The notes under the pieces are model-generated. The model saw only the letters and a program-made list of their open reading frames with translations, was not told the DNA's origin and searched no databases. A stretch of 64,000 nt of DNA. Origin: Gallionella sp. (GTDB taxonomy: Bacteria; Pseudomonadota; Gammaproteobacteria; Burkholderiales; Gallionellaceae). Shown here in pieces: positions 55,551 to 64,000 of the stretch (the stretch's first letter is position 1; every line of letters begins with the position of its first letter). The DNA is taken from NCBI GenBank assembly GCA_028714075.1, contig JAQTMZ010000003.1, forward strand, positions 186,001-250,000, given 5' to 3'. Position numbers and translations under genes: made by a program.

Positions 55551-57968
55551 TCATTCAGTCTGCTTCTTCGCACCCGATTTTTTACCGGACTGCTTTGCAA
55601 ACGACTGCCTGATTTTGGTCAATTCGGCCAGCCGTGCCGCGACCCTGCAATTGATGCTGCCCTCGGGGTATTCGCCTTTGGCATTGGCTTCCCCGGCAGG
55701 CAATCCGGTCAGGATCGCGATGGCCTGGTCGACATTTTCCACCGCGTATATCCTGAACTTTCCGGCTACCGCAGCCGCGACGACATCATGGCGCAGCATC
55801 AGGTGCTTGATGTTGGCGGCGGGAATCAATACGCCCTGTTCGCCGTTCAATCCGCGCGCCGCGCAGATGTCGAAGAACCCCTCGATTTTTTCGTTGACCG
55901 CGCCGATCGTCTGCGCCTGGCCGAACTGGTTCACCGAGCCGGTGATCGCCAGCGACTGCTTGACCGGCGCATTCGCCAGGTTGGAAAGCAGGGCGCATAA
56001 CTCGGCCATCGAGGCGCTGTCGCCTTCGACCAGGCCGTAGGACTGTTCGAACACCAGGCTCGCGGAAAATGCCAGCGGCTGGTTTTTAGCATAGCGCGCG
56101 GCGAGAAAGGAGGAGAGGATCAGCACGCCCTTGGAGTGGATCGCGCCGGACAACTTCACTTCGCGCTCGATGTTGATCAGCTCCCCTTCGCCCAGCCTTG
56201 TGGTGGCGGTGATGCGGGTCGGTTGCGCAAAGGCGAAATTGCCCAGGTCGATCACGGAAAGGCCGTTGATCTGGCCGGTCACTTCACCCTGGGTCGCGAT
56301 CATCAGCGTGTCGCGCAGGATCGCCTCGTGCAGCCGGTCCCGCAATCGGTCTTGCCGCCGGATCTGGGTGTCGATCGAGCGCTGCACGTCGGCGGCTTGC
56401 ACCGTTCCGTGGCTTGCTTCGCGCGCCCAGTAATCGGCCTCGCGCAGCAGATCCACCACGCCGCGCATGTGCGTGGAAAGCCGTTCCGCATCGTCGGCCA
56501 GGCGCGCGCTGTGCTCGATCACCCTCGCCACGGCGCCGCGGTCGAACGGCAACAGGTTTTCCTTGCGCGCCAGCGTGGCGATCAGGCGCGCATAGAGCAG
56601 ATGGGTATCGGCATTGCGTTCGATGCGCTCCTCGAAATCCGCCGCCACCTTGAACAGTTCGCCGAATTCCGGATCGTATTCCTGCAGCAGGTAATAGAAC
56701 AGCCGGTCGCCGAACAGGATCACCTTGGTGTCCAGCGGGATCGGTTCCGGCTCCAGCGACACGGTGCTGACCAGGCTGTACATCTGCCCCAGCGATTCGA
56801 TGCGGATTTCGCGCGATTGCAGCGCGCGTTTCAGCCCTTCCCACGCGAACGGCTGCACCAGCACCTTGCGGATATCCAGCAGCAGGTAGCCGCCGTTCGC
56901 GCGGTGCAGCGCGCCCGGTTTGATCAGCGTGAAATCCGTGACCAGCGCGCCGAGCTGGGCGATATGCTCGACCCGTCCGACCAGGTTGCTGTAGGTCGGG
57001 TTGTCTTCGCTGACGATCGGCGCGCCGGGTTTTTCACCGTTCGTCACCAGCGCATTCACCTGGTAGCGATGGAAGCTCTGATGGGTGACGATGGTCATGC
57101 CGTCGAGGGTGGTGGACTCCTCCTGTTTGCGGAAATCATCCACGTTGTCGACCATGTCCTGCTGCACCGCATCGAGGTATTTCAGCACCTCGGGCAGGTC
57201 GGCATAGGTCTCGCGCAGTTCGTCCACGAGATGGCCAACCGCCGACAGGGTCGTTTCGCGGTCGAGCTGTTTGACCCGCTCGTGCCGCTCCCTGCGCCAT
57301 TGCGGCATCTGCCGCATGATTTTCTCCAGCCGCTCCTGCAAATTGGCGATGGCCGTTTCCACCCGCTTTTTATCCTCGTTCGGCAGTTTCTCGTATTCGC
57401 CGGGCGGAATCACCTCATGGTTGCGGGTCGGCGCGAAGGCGAACCCGTCGGGGGTGCGCAGCAGAACGATCTCCTGCTTCTCGGCATCCTCTCCCAGTTC
57501 CTTGAACACCTGCTCCTGGCGCTTGCCAAACTCGTCCTGGATCGCTCCTGCCTTGGCGCGGTATTCATCGCTCTCGAACAGCGCGGGGATGGCGCTGCGC
57601 AAATAATCCACCAGTTGCTCCATGCTGCTGCGCAGTTTCGCCCCCCTGCCGGGTGGCAGCCTGAGCGCCTGGGGTTTGTGCGGCTGGGCGAAGTTATTGA
57701 GATAGCACCAGTCATCCGGCGCATGCTCGTCCACCGCCTTTTTTTCGAGGAACTGCCGCACCATGCTGCGCTTGCCGATGCCGGAAGGGCCGAGCACGAA
57801 GAGATTGTAGCCTTCGTGGCGGATGCCGGCACCGAAGTGCACCGCATCCATCGCGCGCATCTGGCCGATGATTTCCGTCATATCTTCCAGGTCCGCCGTA
57901 GTCTGGAACCCGAATTGCTCGGGGTCGCAGGGATGGTGAAGCTGTTGTGGTTGCAGAGGGAGTGTCAT
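55551..57968 (-). CDS. Lon-type (LonC/YcbZ-like) ATP-dependent protease
   Basis: Protein of 805 residues of the family with AAA domain and Lon proteolytic domain but a divergent middle. Walker A GPSGIGKR lies at 60-67. A long helical insertion (about 130-290) is followed by the AAA remainder and the S16 peptidase domain, with catalytic Ser651 (EGDSASMAE) and Lys694 (NEKIEGF), 43 residues apart as in Lon. It lacks the N-terminal domain of classic Lon. The C-terminal tail is basic. It is followed upstream by the uncharacterised NTPase trio. Confidence 0.92.
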   Translation of the reverse strand: MTLPLQPQQLHHPCDPEQFGFQTTADLEDMTEIIGQMRAMDAVHFGAGIRHEGYNLFVLGPSGIGKRSMVRQFLEKKAVDEHAPDDWCYLNNFAQPHKPQALRLPPGRGAKLRSSMEQLVDYLRSAIPALFESDEYRAKAGAIQDEFGKRQEQVFKELGEDAEKQEIVLLRTPDGFAFAPTRNHEVIPPGEYEKLPNEDKKRVETAIANLQERLEKIMRQMPQWRRERHERVKQLDRETTLSAVGHLVDELRETYADLPEVLKYLDAVQQDMVDNVDDFRKQEESTTLDGMTIVTHQSFHRYQVNALVTNGEKPGAPIVSEDNPTYSNLVGRVEHIAQLGALVTDFTLIKPGALHRANGGYLLLDIRKVLVQPFAWEGLKRALQSREIRIESLGQMYSLVSTVSLEPEPIPLDTKVILFGDRLFYYLLQEYDPEFGELFKVAADFEERIERNADTHLLYARLIATLARKENLLPFDRGAVARVIEHSARLADDAERLSTHMRGVVDLLREADYWAREASHGTVQAADVQRSIDTQIRRQDRLRDRLHEAILRDTLMIATQGEVTGQINGLSVIDLGNFAFAQPTRITATTRLGEGELINIEREVKLSGAIHSKGVLILSSFLAARYAKNQPLAFSASLVFEQSYGLVEGDSASMAELCALLSNLANAPVKQSLAITGSVNQFGQAQTIGAVNEKIEGFFDICAARGLNGEQGVLIPAANIKHLMLRHDVVAAAVAGKFRIYAVENVDQAIAILTGLPAGEANAKGEYPEGSINCRVAARLAELTKIRQSFAKQSGKKSGAKKQTE

Positions 57969-58033
57969 TTTTTTCCTTATCGAATAACCATTTTGTATTT
58001 TTAAGTTTCCTGCATTTTGCGCAAAGTGAATAC

Positions 58034-58681
58034 CTAACTTATCCAGATACCCTCTAACCGTACCCGCGTTTCGTTTCCCCGTTTTGCCAGGGCGCTGATC
58101 AGGCCCGAGTGTCTTGATAGCAACACACAGGTGCGCGGCAGAAAATAATAGCGCCTGCCGATCTGGAGTTCCTCCCGGCTATGCCGCACCAAGCCATCGT
58201 AGGCGATGATCTGGTAATAGCCGATCTCGCGGCCTTGCTCTCTTGCAGCCAGAGGCCCCACCACGCACCAGGTGATGGCGCCGTTGAGATAGTCCGGCTC
58301 TTCGACCACCACTCCCGCATGGGTGACCGGGCAGCCGACCAGCGAAGGGCGACCGTACAGGATGTCGCCCTTCTTGACCGCAAGCTTTTCGATGTTGGCC
58401 GGGTTGAGCGGAACGATGGTTTCGCGCGGCCCCGGGTCATCCGGAAATTGCTCCAGAATGAATTCATACTCCCTGCCCAGCGCATCGGCCCAGGTGATTT
58501 CCTCTGTTTTGGGCCAGAATTTTTCCGCATCAGCCAGCAGTTTTTCCAGGTAAATGCATCGCTTCAGCGTGTCTGGATGCGAGGCGGCGAATTCCGCCAG
58601 CTCCGCGCAGGTTTTGAAGCCGCACTGCCCGCAGTTTTTTTCCGGTAGCGATTCCAGTATTTTGAGAACATTGTTTTGCAT
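58034..58681 (-). CDS. Four-cysteine Fe-S protein, function unknown
   Basis: Protein of 215 residues. The N-terminal LPEKNCGQCGFKTCAELA region plus Cys42 gives the C17, C20, C25, C42 pattern of the small [4Fe-4S] domain found in RnfB and corrinoid Fe-S proteins. The remaining 150 residues have no assignment I can make. Its ATG overlaps the GTPase stop as TAATG (58683-58679), so the two are translationally coupled. It is the last gene of an ABC-ATPase / GTPase / Fe-S trio. Confidence 0.85.
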   Translation of the reverse strand: MQNNVLKILESLPEKNCGQCGFKTCAELAEFAASHPDTLKRCIYLEKLLADAEKFWPKTEEITWADALGREYEFILEQFPDDPGPRETIVPLNPANIEKLAVKKGDILYGRPSLVGCPVTHAGVVVEEPDYLNGAITWCVVGPLAAREQGREIGYYQIIAYDGLVRHSREELQIGRRYYFLPRTCVLLSRHSGLISALAKRGNETRVRLEGIWIS

Positions 58682-59376
58682 TATTCACCCCGGTAGAACA
58701 GGTCGGAATCCAGCTTGCGCAGCACCCCGAAGTGATGCTCCCAGCCGATGTCTTTCTTGCCGGCGCAGATGGTGCAGGTCGCCACGGGCGGGCTGCCCTT
58801 GAGCATGAGCGGTTTCTTTATGTCTTCCGCCCGCTCTATCCTGCGCACCAGGCGGTCTATGCCGATGCCGCGCAGGGCATCGGCCTCCAGCACATCGATC
58901 CGGGCGGCATCCATGATGTTGGCGCGGAAGACCTCCCGTTCTGCCTGCGATACCAGATCGATCTTGGTCACCACGGCGATGTCCGCGAGCGCCAGCATGG
59001 CCCCGATCTTGCGCGGCAGGTTCATGCCGCTGGTAGCCTCCAGCACGACAATGCCAAGCGAGCCCGCGATGTAGGGCGCGCAACGCAGGCACAGCCCGGC
59101 AGTTTCGACGATCAGGTCTGCGCCTTCTTCTTCAGCCCACTTCACCGCATCCCCCAGCACCAGCACGCTGGCATGATCCGGGCACAGTTCGCCGGAATAA
59201 ACTTTTCTGGCGGGGATGCCGAATTCGTCGCGGAATACCTCATCCTCATCAGCGAACTGGACGTCGATCTTGAGATAGGCGAGACGGCGCCCCTTTTTTA
59301 GCAGCCTGCGCACAACCTGCCGCAGCACGGTGGTCTTGCCGCTGGTGGGTGGGCCTGCACACATGATGAGTTTCAA
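58681..59376 (-). CDS. HypB/CobW-like P-loop GTPase, function unknown
   Basis: Protein of 231 residues. P-loop GPPTSGKT (8-15), the acidic DIV-like loop region EEGADLIVETAG (83-94), CxxC pairs C96/C99 (CLRC) and C201/C204 (CTIC), and the base-recognition TKID (137-140) are visible. The layout fits the metallochaperone GTPases of the HypB, UreG and CobW group. The cysteine pairs could hold metal. Which metal or client it serves is unknown; no hydrogenase or urease gene is nearby. Confidence 0.85.
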   Translation of the reverse strand: MKLIMCAGPPTSGKTTVLRQVVRRLLKKGRRLAYLKIDVQFADEDEVFRDEFGIPARKVYSGELCPDHASVLVLGDAVKWAEEEGADLIVETAGLCLRCAPYIAGSLGIVVLEATSGMNLPRKIGAMLALADIAVVTKIDLVSQAEREVFRANIMDAARIDVLEADALRGIGIDRLVRRIERAEDIKKPLMLKGSPPVATCTICAGKKDIGWEHHFGVLRKLDSDLFYRGE

Positions 59377-59531
59377 GATGGACTCCTAAGGGTATTTCTG
59401 AAAATCCAGATTTCATCCCAACTACTGTGTTGCGTAAAAAATGTCTTGCTAACATATTAACCATATGCGGTGCGGTAAAATTTTTTCCGCGCCTTGCATT
59501 TGGGCGAACCCCGAATTTTCAGAGGCGCCCT

Positions 59532-60332
59532 TTATGTTAGCCAGGCCATATCCATGATGGACTGGAATTCTTTTTCCAGCATGTGTTCTCCGGAACTGAT
59601 CCTGTCGCGCAGGCCTACTATGATCTTATCCAGTGCCGTGATCTTCTCGCCGATGCGCTTTTCTTCCGGGCTGGTGGTTATCGCATCCTGCATTGCCCCT
59701 CCTTTCATCACGATGCGGTAGTCGGAGGACAGGGTTATTCTCGGGTCATGGGTAACAAAGATGAAAATCTTTTCATATTTCCGCAGCATCTCCAATGCAC
59801 GTGTCAGGTTGATGCCGGCGTTCTCGATTTCATCCAGCAGGATAATCGGCGAATTGCCGATGATCACCGCATCCGCAATCAGCAGCGCGCGGCTCTGCCC
59901 GCCCGATAATTCGGTCATGGCGCTATCGAGGATAATCGGCTCACCGGTGATCTGGTTGGCAAATTCCAGGATGTCGGCAATCACCGCGTCGTGGTTGCCA
60001 TGCTTCCTTATCTTGGCGTGAATGTCGAGAAAATTGGCGACCGTTACGTCGGAAAGGAAGCCGGTATGCTGGGTGATCAGCGCGATGGGGTTCTTGGCGG
60101 GGTCATCCAGAAATTCTTCTGCCGGTGCCGCATCGTTGATGAGGATGCGCCTCATGGAGGGTGTGTCTTCAGCGGCGAACAGGCCGATATCGTTGATCAG
60201 CGCAGTTTTCCCAGAGCCGGTCGGGCCGACGATGCTGAGCAGGTCACCCATTTCAAGGTCAACCTGATCGACCAACTCCTCTTCCCCGCCTCTTCCATAG
60301 CCGCCGAGGATGGTGATTTTCCTGATTTCCAT
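59532..60332 (-). CDS. Soluble ABC-type ATPase without permease, function unknown
   Basis: Protein of 266 residues with Walker A GPTGSGKT (36-43), Q-loop Gln88, signature LSGGQ (142-146), Walker B IILLDEIE (164-170) and H-loop His195. The conventional DEP after Walker B is DEI, and an acidic helix follows. No permease or binding protein is adjacent; the neighbours are the HypB/CobW-like GTPase and the Fe-S protein. A role in energising metal-cofactor assembly is a guess from the group context. Confidence 0.85.
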   Translation of the reverse strand: MEIRKITILGGYGRGGEEELVDQVDLEMGDLLSIVGPTGSGKTALINDIGLFAAEDTPSMRRILINDAAPAEEFLDDPAKNPIALITQHTGFLSDVTVANFLDIHAKIRKHGNHDAVIADILEFANQITGEPIILDSAMTELSGGQSRALLIADAVIIGNSPIILLDEIENAGINLTRALEMLRKYEKIFIFVTHDPRITLSSDYRIVMKGGAMQDAITTSPEEKRIGEKITALDKIIVGLRDRISSGEHMLEKEFQSIMDMAWLT

Positions 60333-60438
60333 ATCTTTAGAAACCTTTCAGGCCAAGCTTTAAGCGGTGGCGTTAACGAACCAATATAGCCACCCAAGCC
60401 ATAGCCAATTTTTTCCTGAACGGATTATTTTTTTGGCT

Positions 60439-62334
60439 CTATGAGTTTTCCCGATACTCGGCATCCACCACCTTGCCGCGCGGGCCCGATCCGCTCGGGC
60501 GCGGTTCGCCCGTCGCGGCACCCACATTGGGGGGTGGCTCCGGCCCTTCCCAGCGGGTTTCCGCATAGGGGCCGCCTTTGCTGGCCTGGCCTGTTTGCGA
60601 ATAGAGCACCGCCCCGGCTTCCTGCAAAATTTTTCGCAACGCTTCCGCGCGTTCCGTGGCGAGGCTGACATCTTTTTTGAGCAGCGCTTCCTTGGTTGCG
60701 CGCAACGCGGTCTCGATGCGCTTCTTCAACTCATCGGTGAGCTTGTCGGCGAAATTGGCGAGCATCTTCTCGGCTTCGTAGCAGCCGGCATCCGCGGCAT
60801 TGAGTTTTTCCGCGTCCTCACGCCGTTTCTTGTCCGCATCGGCATAGCGTTCGGCATCTTCCACCATGCGCTTCTTGGTGTCTTCCGAGAGTCGCGTGGA
60901 GCCGCTGATGTTGATCGATTGCGATTTGCCGCTGGCCATGTCCTTCGCGGAAACGCCGAGGATGCCGTTGGAGTCGATATCGAAAGTCACCTCAATCTTG
61001 GGGATGCCGCGCGGCGCCGGGGGCAGGCCGGTCAGGTTGAATTCGCCGAGGCTGGTGTTGTCTCCCGCCATCGGACGCTCACCTTGGAATACATGGATCG
61101 TGACGCTGGTCTGCATGTCGGCGGCGGTGGTGAAAGTCTCGGAGCGCTTGACCGGAACCGGCGTGTTGCGCGCGATCAGCGGCGTGGCGATGCCGCCCAG
61201 CGTTTCCACGCCCAGCGTGAGCGGCGTCACGTCCACCAGCACGATGCCGCTGACTTCTCCACCCAGCACGCCGGCCTGCACAGCGGCACCGGCGGCGACG
61301 CATTCCATCGGGTCGACGCCCATCTCGGCCTTGCGTCCGAACAGCTCCTCGAAATAGCTGCGCACCACCGGCATGCGCGTCGGGCCGCCGACAAACACGA
61401 TGCGGTTCACATCCTTGGGGGTGATGCCCGCATCATGCAACGCCTGCTCGACCGGACCGCGGCAACGCTCGATCACCGGGCGTACCAGGCGCTCCAGCTC
61501 GGTGCGGTTCAGGTCCAGTTCGAGGTGGCGCGGCTCACCGTTGACCGCGGCGAGATAGGGCAGGCTGAGGTGGGTGGTGATGCTGGTAGTGAGCTCGATC
61601 TTGGCGTTCTCGGCCGCTTCGATCAGGCGTGCGGCGGCCTTGCGGTCGGGGCGCACATCGACGCCGGTGGACATCTGGAAGCGTTCGGCGAGATGCTCGA
61701 AGATGCGCTGGTTCATGTCGGTGCCGCCGAGCTGGGTGTCGCCGCTGGTGGCCTTGACTTCGAACACGCCCTTGCCGAATTCCATGATCGTGACATCCAG
61801 TGTGCCGCCGCCAAGGTCGATCACGACGATGCGCAACTCCTCACCGAGCCGGTCGAGCCCGTAAGCCAGCGAAGCGGCGGTCGGCTCGTTGACCAGGCGC
61901 ACCACTTCCAGCCCGGCGATGCGGCACGCATCCTTGGTGGCGGCGCGCTGGTTGTCGTCGAAATAGGCCGGCACCGTGACCACGGCTTTTTCCACCGGCT
62001 CGCCGAGGAATGCTTCGGCATCGCGTTTGATTTTTTGCAGCAGGAACGCGGAGAGCTGCTCCGGCGAATAATCCTTGTCTCTCAGCCGGACGTTCTCGCG
62101 CTTGCCCATCCTGCGTTTGAACGCGCTGGCCGTACCCTCCGGATTGGACGCCGCCTGGCGCCGCGCCGGTTCGCCCACCAGCATCTGGCCGTCGGCGGTG
62201 AGCGCGACATAGCTGGGAAACGCCTTGCCGCCGATGCTGATGCCTTCGGCGCTGGGGATGATGACCGGGCGCCCGCCGCGCAGCACTGCGGCGGCGGAAT
62301 TGGAAGTGCCGAGATCGATACCGATGATGTTCAT
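60439..62334 (-). CDS. dnaK: Hsp70 chaperone DnaK (probable paralogue)
   Basis: Hsp70 protein of 631 residues. The ATPase motifs IIGIDLGTSNSA, DLGGGTLDV and VFVGGPTRMPVV are intact, followed by the substrate-binding domain (IEVTFDIDSNGILGVSA) and a helical lid. The tail VVDAEYRENS resembles but is not the usual DnaK end. It lies beside Hsp20 and a hibernation factor rather than in a dnaK-dnaJ pair with grpE, so it may be a second, stress-specific copy. The GTP/ATP cycle partner here could be the DnaJ at 54263. Confidence 0.93.
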   Translation of the reverse strand: MNIIGIDLGTSNSAAAVLRGGRPVIIPSAEGISIGGKAFPSYVALTADGQMLVGEPARRQAASNPEGTASAFKRRMGKRENVRLRDKDYSPEQLSAFLLQKIKRDAEAFLGEPVEKAVVTVPAYFDDNQRAATKDACRIAGLEVVRLVNEPTAASLAYGLDRLGEELRIVVIDLGGGTLDVTIMEFGKGVFEVKATSGDTQLGGTDMNQRIFEHLAERFQMSTGVDVRPDRKAAARLIEAAENAKIELTTSITTHLSLPYLAAVNGEPRHLELDLNRTELERLVRPVIERCRGPVEQALHDAGITPKDVNRIVFVGGPTRMPVVRSYFEELFGRKAEMGVDPMECVAAGAAVQAGVLGGEVSGIVLVDVTPLTLGVETLGGIATPLIARNTPVPVKRSETFTTAADMQTSVTIHVFQGERPMAGDNTSLGEFNLTGLPPAPRGIPKIEVTFDIDSNGILGVSAKDMASGKSQSINISGSTRLSEDTKKRMVEDAERYADADKKRREDAEKLNAADAGCYEAEKMLANFADKLTDELKKRIETALRATKEALLKKDVSLATERAEALRKILQEAGAVLYSQTGQASKGGPYAETRWEGPEPPPNVGAATGEPRPSGSGPRGKVVDAEYRENS

Positions 62335-62349
62335 GATGTTCTCCTGAAT

Positions 62350-62940
62350 TTATTGTTTTTGGTACAACCCGATCAGTTCGGAGTGGGTCAGCACATGACC
62401 TTGCATGGCCTTTTCCAAGGCTGCTTTGGTGGGATATTTCAGATCCGGCAACACGGCGTCCAGCGCATAAAGTTTGAAAAAATAGCGGTGTTTGCCAATC
62501 GGCGGACATGGCCCGCCATAGCCGGTACGCTTCCAGTCGTTTACTCCATGCAGTGTTCCGGCCGGGCTGTCTTTTATTGCAACACCCTCCGTCAAACCAT
62601 CTGCATCGGCCGGAATGTTGTATAGCACCCAGTGCGTCCAGGTCGTTTTGGGCGCCGCCGGGTCCGGCGCATCCGGGTCATCGACGATCAGGGCCAGGCT
62701 TTTCGCTCCGGCCGGTACGCCAGACCAGTCAAGCGGCGGTGAAACGTTCAGGCCGTCGCAGGTATGGCGCGCGGGGATCGCACGATCATGCATGAACGAT
62801 GGCGACTTGATAATCATTGGCATGACGATTTTCTCCTTTTCACCTGTTAGCCAACCGGCTACCGCGACAGAGATGCAGATGAGCACGACCCCTAAAATGA
62901 TAGCCCATATCCGGCGAATATACCGGTGTCCGATTTTCAT
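62350..62940 (-). CDS. YbhB/PEBP-family (Raf-kinase-inhibitor-like) protein
   Basis: Phosphatidylethanolamine-binding-protein-like fold. The HTCDGLNVSPPLDW and DDPDAPDP signatures are clear. As written, 196 residues include an N-terminal membrane segment (about 12-31). An internal ATG at 62823 has AAGGAG eight bases upstream and gives a 157-residue soluble protein of the usual PEBP length, so it may be the main start. It lies four bases from the Hsp20 stop. Confidence 0.85.
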   Translation of the reverse strand: MKIGHRYIRRIWAIILGVVLICISVAVAGWLTGEKEKIVMPMIIKSPSFMHDRAIPARHTCDGLNVSPPLDWSGVPAGAKSLALIVDDPDAPDPAAPKTTWTHWVLYNIPADADGLTEGVAIKDSPAGTLHGVNDWKRTGYGGPCPPIGKHRYFFKLYALDAVLPDLKYPTKAALEKAMQGHVLTHSELIGLYQKQ

Positions 62941-62943
62941 GGC

Positions 62944-63456
62944 TCAGGACACCGTGACGGTCTTGCCGCTTTCGCCGGCCACCTTCGGCAGACGAATGCT
63001 CAACACCCCGTTTTTGTAATTCGCTTCCGCCTTGTCCGTGTCGACATTGCGCGGCAACGGGATGGTGCGCTGGAATGACCCATAGGCGCGCTCCATGACA
63101 TGGTAGGTGCTGTCGCTGGTTTCGCGCTCGAAACGTTTTTCCCCGCTCAGATAGAGCAAGTTGTCCTCGATGGTGATGCGGCAGTCTTCCTTCTCCATGC
63201 CGGGCACTTCCACGCGCACCACGATCTCCTTGTCCGTCTCCTCCACCTCTCCGGCCAGCAAGCTCCAGCGCGGAAAGGTGGCGAGAGAGCCGCTGTCCTG
63301 CGGAACCTCATGCTGGTTGTTGCGGGAAAAGTGAGTGAGCGCGTCGCTGCTGCGGCTGAGCAATTCGCGCCAGCCCTCCGACAGGTTCTCCCATGCGCGG
63401 CCAAGCTCGCGTCCGATATTTTTTCCGGCCTGTTTCAATGAGTCCAGCATGTTCAT
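62944..63456 (-). CDS. Small heat-shock protein Hsp20
   Basis: Alpha-crystallin-type chaperone of 170 residues with the ACD region (VRVEVPGMEKEDCRITIEDN) and the C-terminal motif NYKNGVLSIRLPK. It should bind unfolding proteins. Two in-frame ATGs at 63456 and 63450 follow AAGGAA; the second has better spacing. It is co-oriented with PEBP and the hibernation factor. Confidence 0.94.
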   Translation of the reverse strand: MNMLDSLKQAGKNIGRELGRAWENLSEGWRELLSRSSDALTHFSRNNQHEVPQDSGSLATFPRWSLLAGEVEETDKEIVVRVEVPGMEKEDCRITIEDNLLYLSGEKRFERETSDSTYHVMERAYGSFQRTIPLPRNVDTDKAEANYKNGVLSIRLPKVAGESGKTVTVS

Positions 63457-63509
63457 GTTCCTTGTTTGATGGTTGAAAATAACGTCCGGTGCAGCACTCC
63501 ATCCAACCC

Positions 63510-63881
63510 TTATTGCCCGGCAGCAATATTGTCGCTCTCGTTCGCGCGTTTCGGTTCGTGCGTCTTGACGTCGCCACGCAGCTTGCGCGCGTAGTCCTTA
63601 AGCTGGCGTTGGGCGGCATCGAAGGCATCGCGCAACGCTACATAAACATCTTCGGCATGGTCGCGGTTAACCACGATTTCGCTGCCAGGTACGCCGATGT
63701 CGATACGCACATTGAAATGCTTGCCCTGGTGATGATGTTTGTGCGGTACCTCTACCACCACACGGCAGGACGTGACATGTTTGAAGAGCTCGTCAAATTT
63801 TTGCGCCTTGTCGCGGATGTGCGTTTCCAGCGCCTCCGAATGGTCAATGTCGCGGATGGTTATTTGCATTGGTGTCTGCAT
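63510..63881 (-). CDS. hpf: Ribosome hibernation promoting factor (HPF/RaiA family)
   Basis: Protein of 123 residues that binds the ribosome between subunits in stationary phase. MQITIRDIDHSEALETHIRDK and the following beta strands fit the family. The tail is charged and longer than in short HPF, but it lacks the separate C-terminal domain of long HPF. AAGGAGA lies just upstream of the ATG. Confidence 0.9.
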   Translation of the reverse strand: MQTPMQITIRDIDHSEALETHIRDKAQKFDELFKHVTSCRVVVEVPHKHHHQGKHFNVRIDIGVPGSEIVVNRDHAEDVYVALRDAFDAAQRQLKDYARKLRGDVKTHEPKRANESDNIAAGQ

Positions 63882-63894
63882 GATTTTCTCCTTT

Positions 63895-64000
63895 TCAACG
63901 GCGGCTCACCGTTTCCTTTTTCTGTTCGGATTTAACCAGTTTGGCAAGGTCGAGCAACTCTTCCGCCAGTAGTTCCAGCAGGTCATCCAAGGCAAGAATG
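63895..64000 (-). CDS. CBS-domain-type protein, C-terminal fragment
   Basis: A frame from the window edge to TGA at 63895-63897 reads ILALDDLLELLAEELLDLAK..., the usual C-terminal helix of CBS-domain regulatory proteins. It lies 14 bases upstream of the hibernation factor start. Only about 34 residues are visible. Confidence 0.6.
   Translation of the reverse strand, partial: ILALDDLLELLAEELLDLAKLVKSEQKKETVSRR

Noticed and set aside
56136-58004. Open frame of 622 codons opposite the Lon-type protease gene
   Set aside because: Antisense shadow; the coding strand has full catalytic motifs and the other strand has none.
60595-62625. Open frame of 676 codons opposite dnaK
   Set aside because: Antisense shadow of a clear Hsp70 gene with no independent evidence.

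Overview
The window reads as chromosome of a motile, Gram-negative betaproteobacterium. The gene families, the FlhDC flagellar master regulator, CheZ, the rpoZ-spoT and thiS-thiG-trmB gene orders and the dispersed palindromic repeats all fit Nitrosomonadales or Gallionellaceae-like bacteria. That placement is inferred from family resemblance only. There is no rRNA, CRISPR array, prophage or complete insertion sequence.

Region 1 (1-24641) is a motility and chemotaxis supercluster, all on the minus strand. Read in the direction of transcription it runs: an HDOD-REC-GGDEF signalling protein, flhD, flhC, motA, motB, two chemoreceptors (one with a periplasmic c-type haem motif), two cheV genes, cheY, cheZ, cheA, a small receptor, a second cheY, a second cheA, cheW, two large receptors sharing a nearly identical signalling domain, and the start of cheR. 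Two kinases, two CheYs, two CheVs and five receptors lie in one block. Short palindromes sit in many of the gene junctions.

Region 2 (24727-37271) is mostly housekeeping: an orphan type IV pilin-like protein, a Kef-type antiporter, spoT, rpoZ, gmk and yicC on the minus strand; a PP2C phosphatase, rph, rdgB and hemW on the plus strand; then trmB, thiG and thiS, and tRNA-Gly(CCC). The hemW reading frame carries an in-frame copy of a palindromic repeat.

Region 3 (37272-38813) is a small accessory patch just after the tRNA. It holds an antitoxin-like gene without a toxin and a DUF4365-like gene that is tightly framed by integron attC-type core sites.

Region 4 (38814-46187) holds a CHASE2 / SH3 / M48-peptidase trio, a universal stress protein, a small unknown protein, a thioredoxin-CcdA fusion, a hydrolase and a patatin-like lipase.

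Region 5 (46259-55381) runs on the minus strand from dnaJ, which seems to use an ATT start codon, through a cytoplasmic isoaspartyl methyltransferase, potABCD and a secreted isoaspartyl methyltransferase paralogue, to a membrane protein with a spermidine-synthase-like domain.

Region 6 (55551-64000) is a protein-quality and stress block: a Lon-type protease, an uncharacterised trio (ABC-type ATPase, HypB/CobW-like GTPase, four-cysteine Fe-S protein), a DnaK paralogue, a PEBP protein, Hsp20, a ribosome hibernation factor and the end of a CBS-domain protein.
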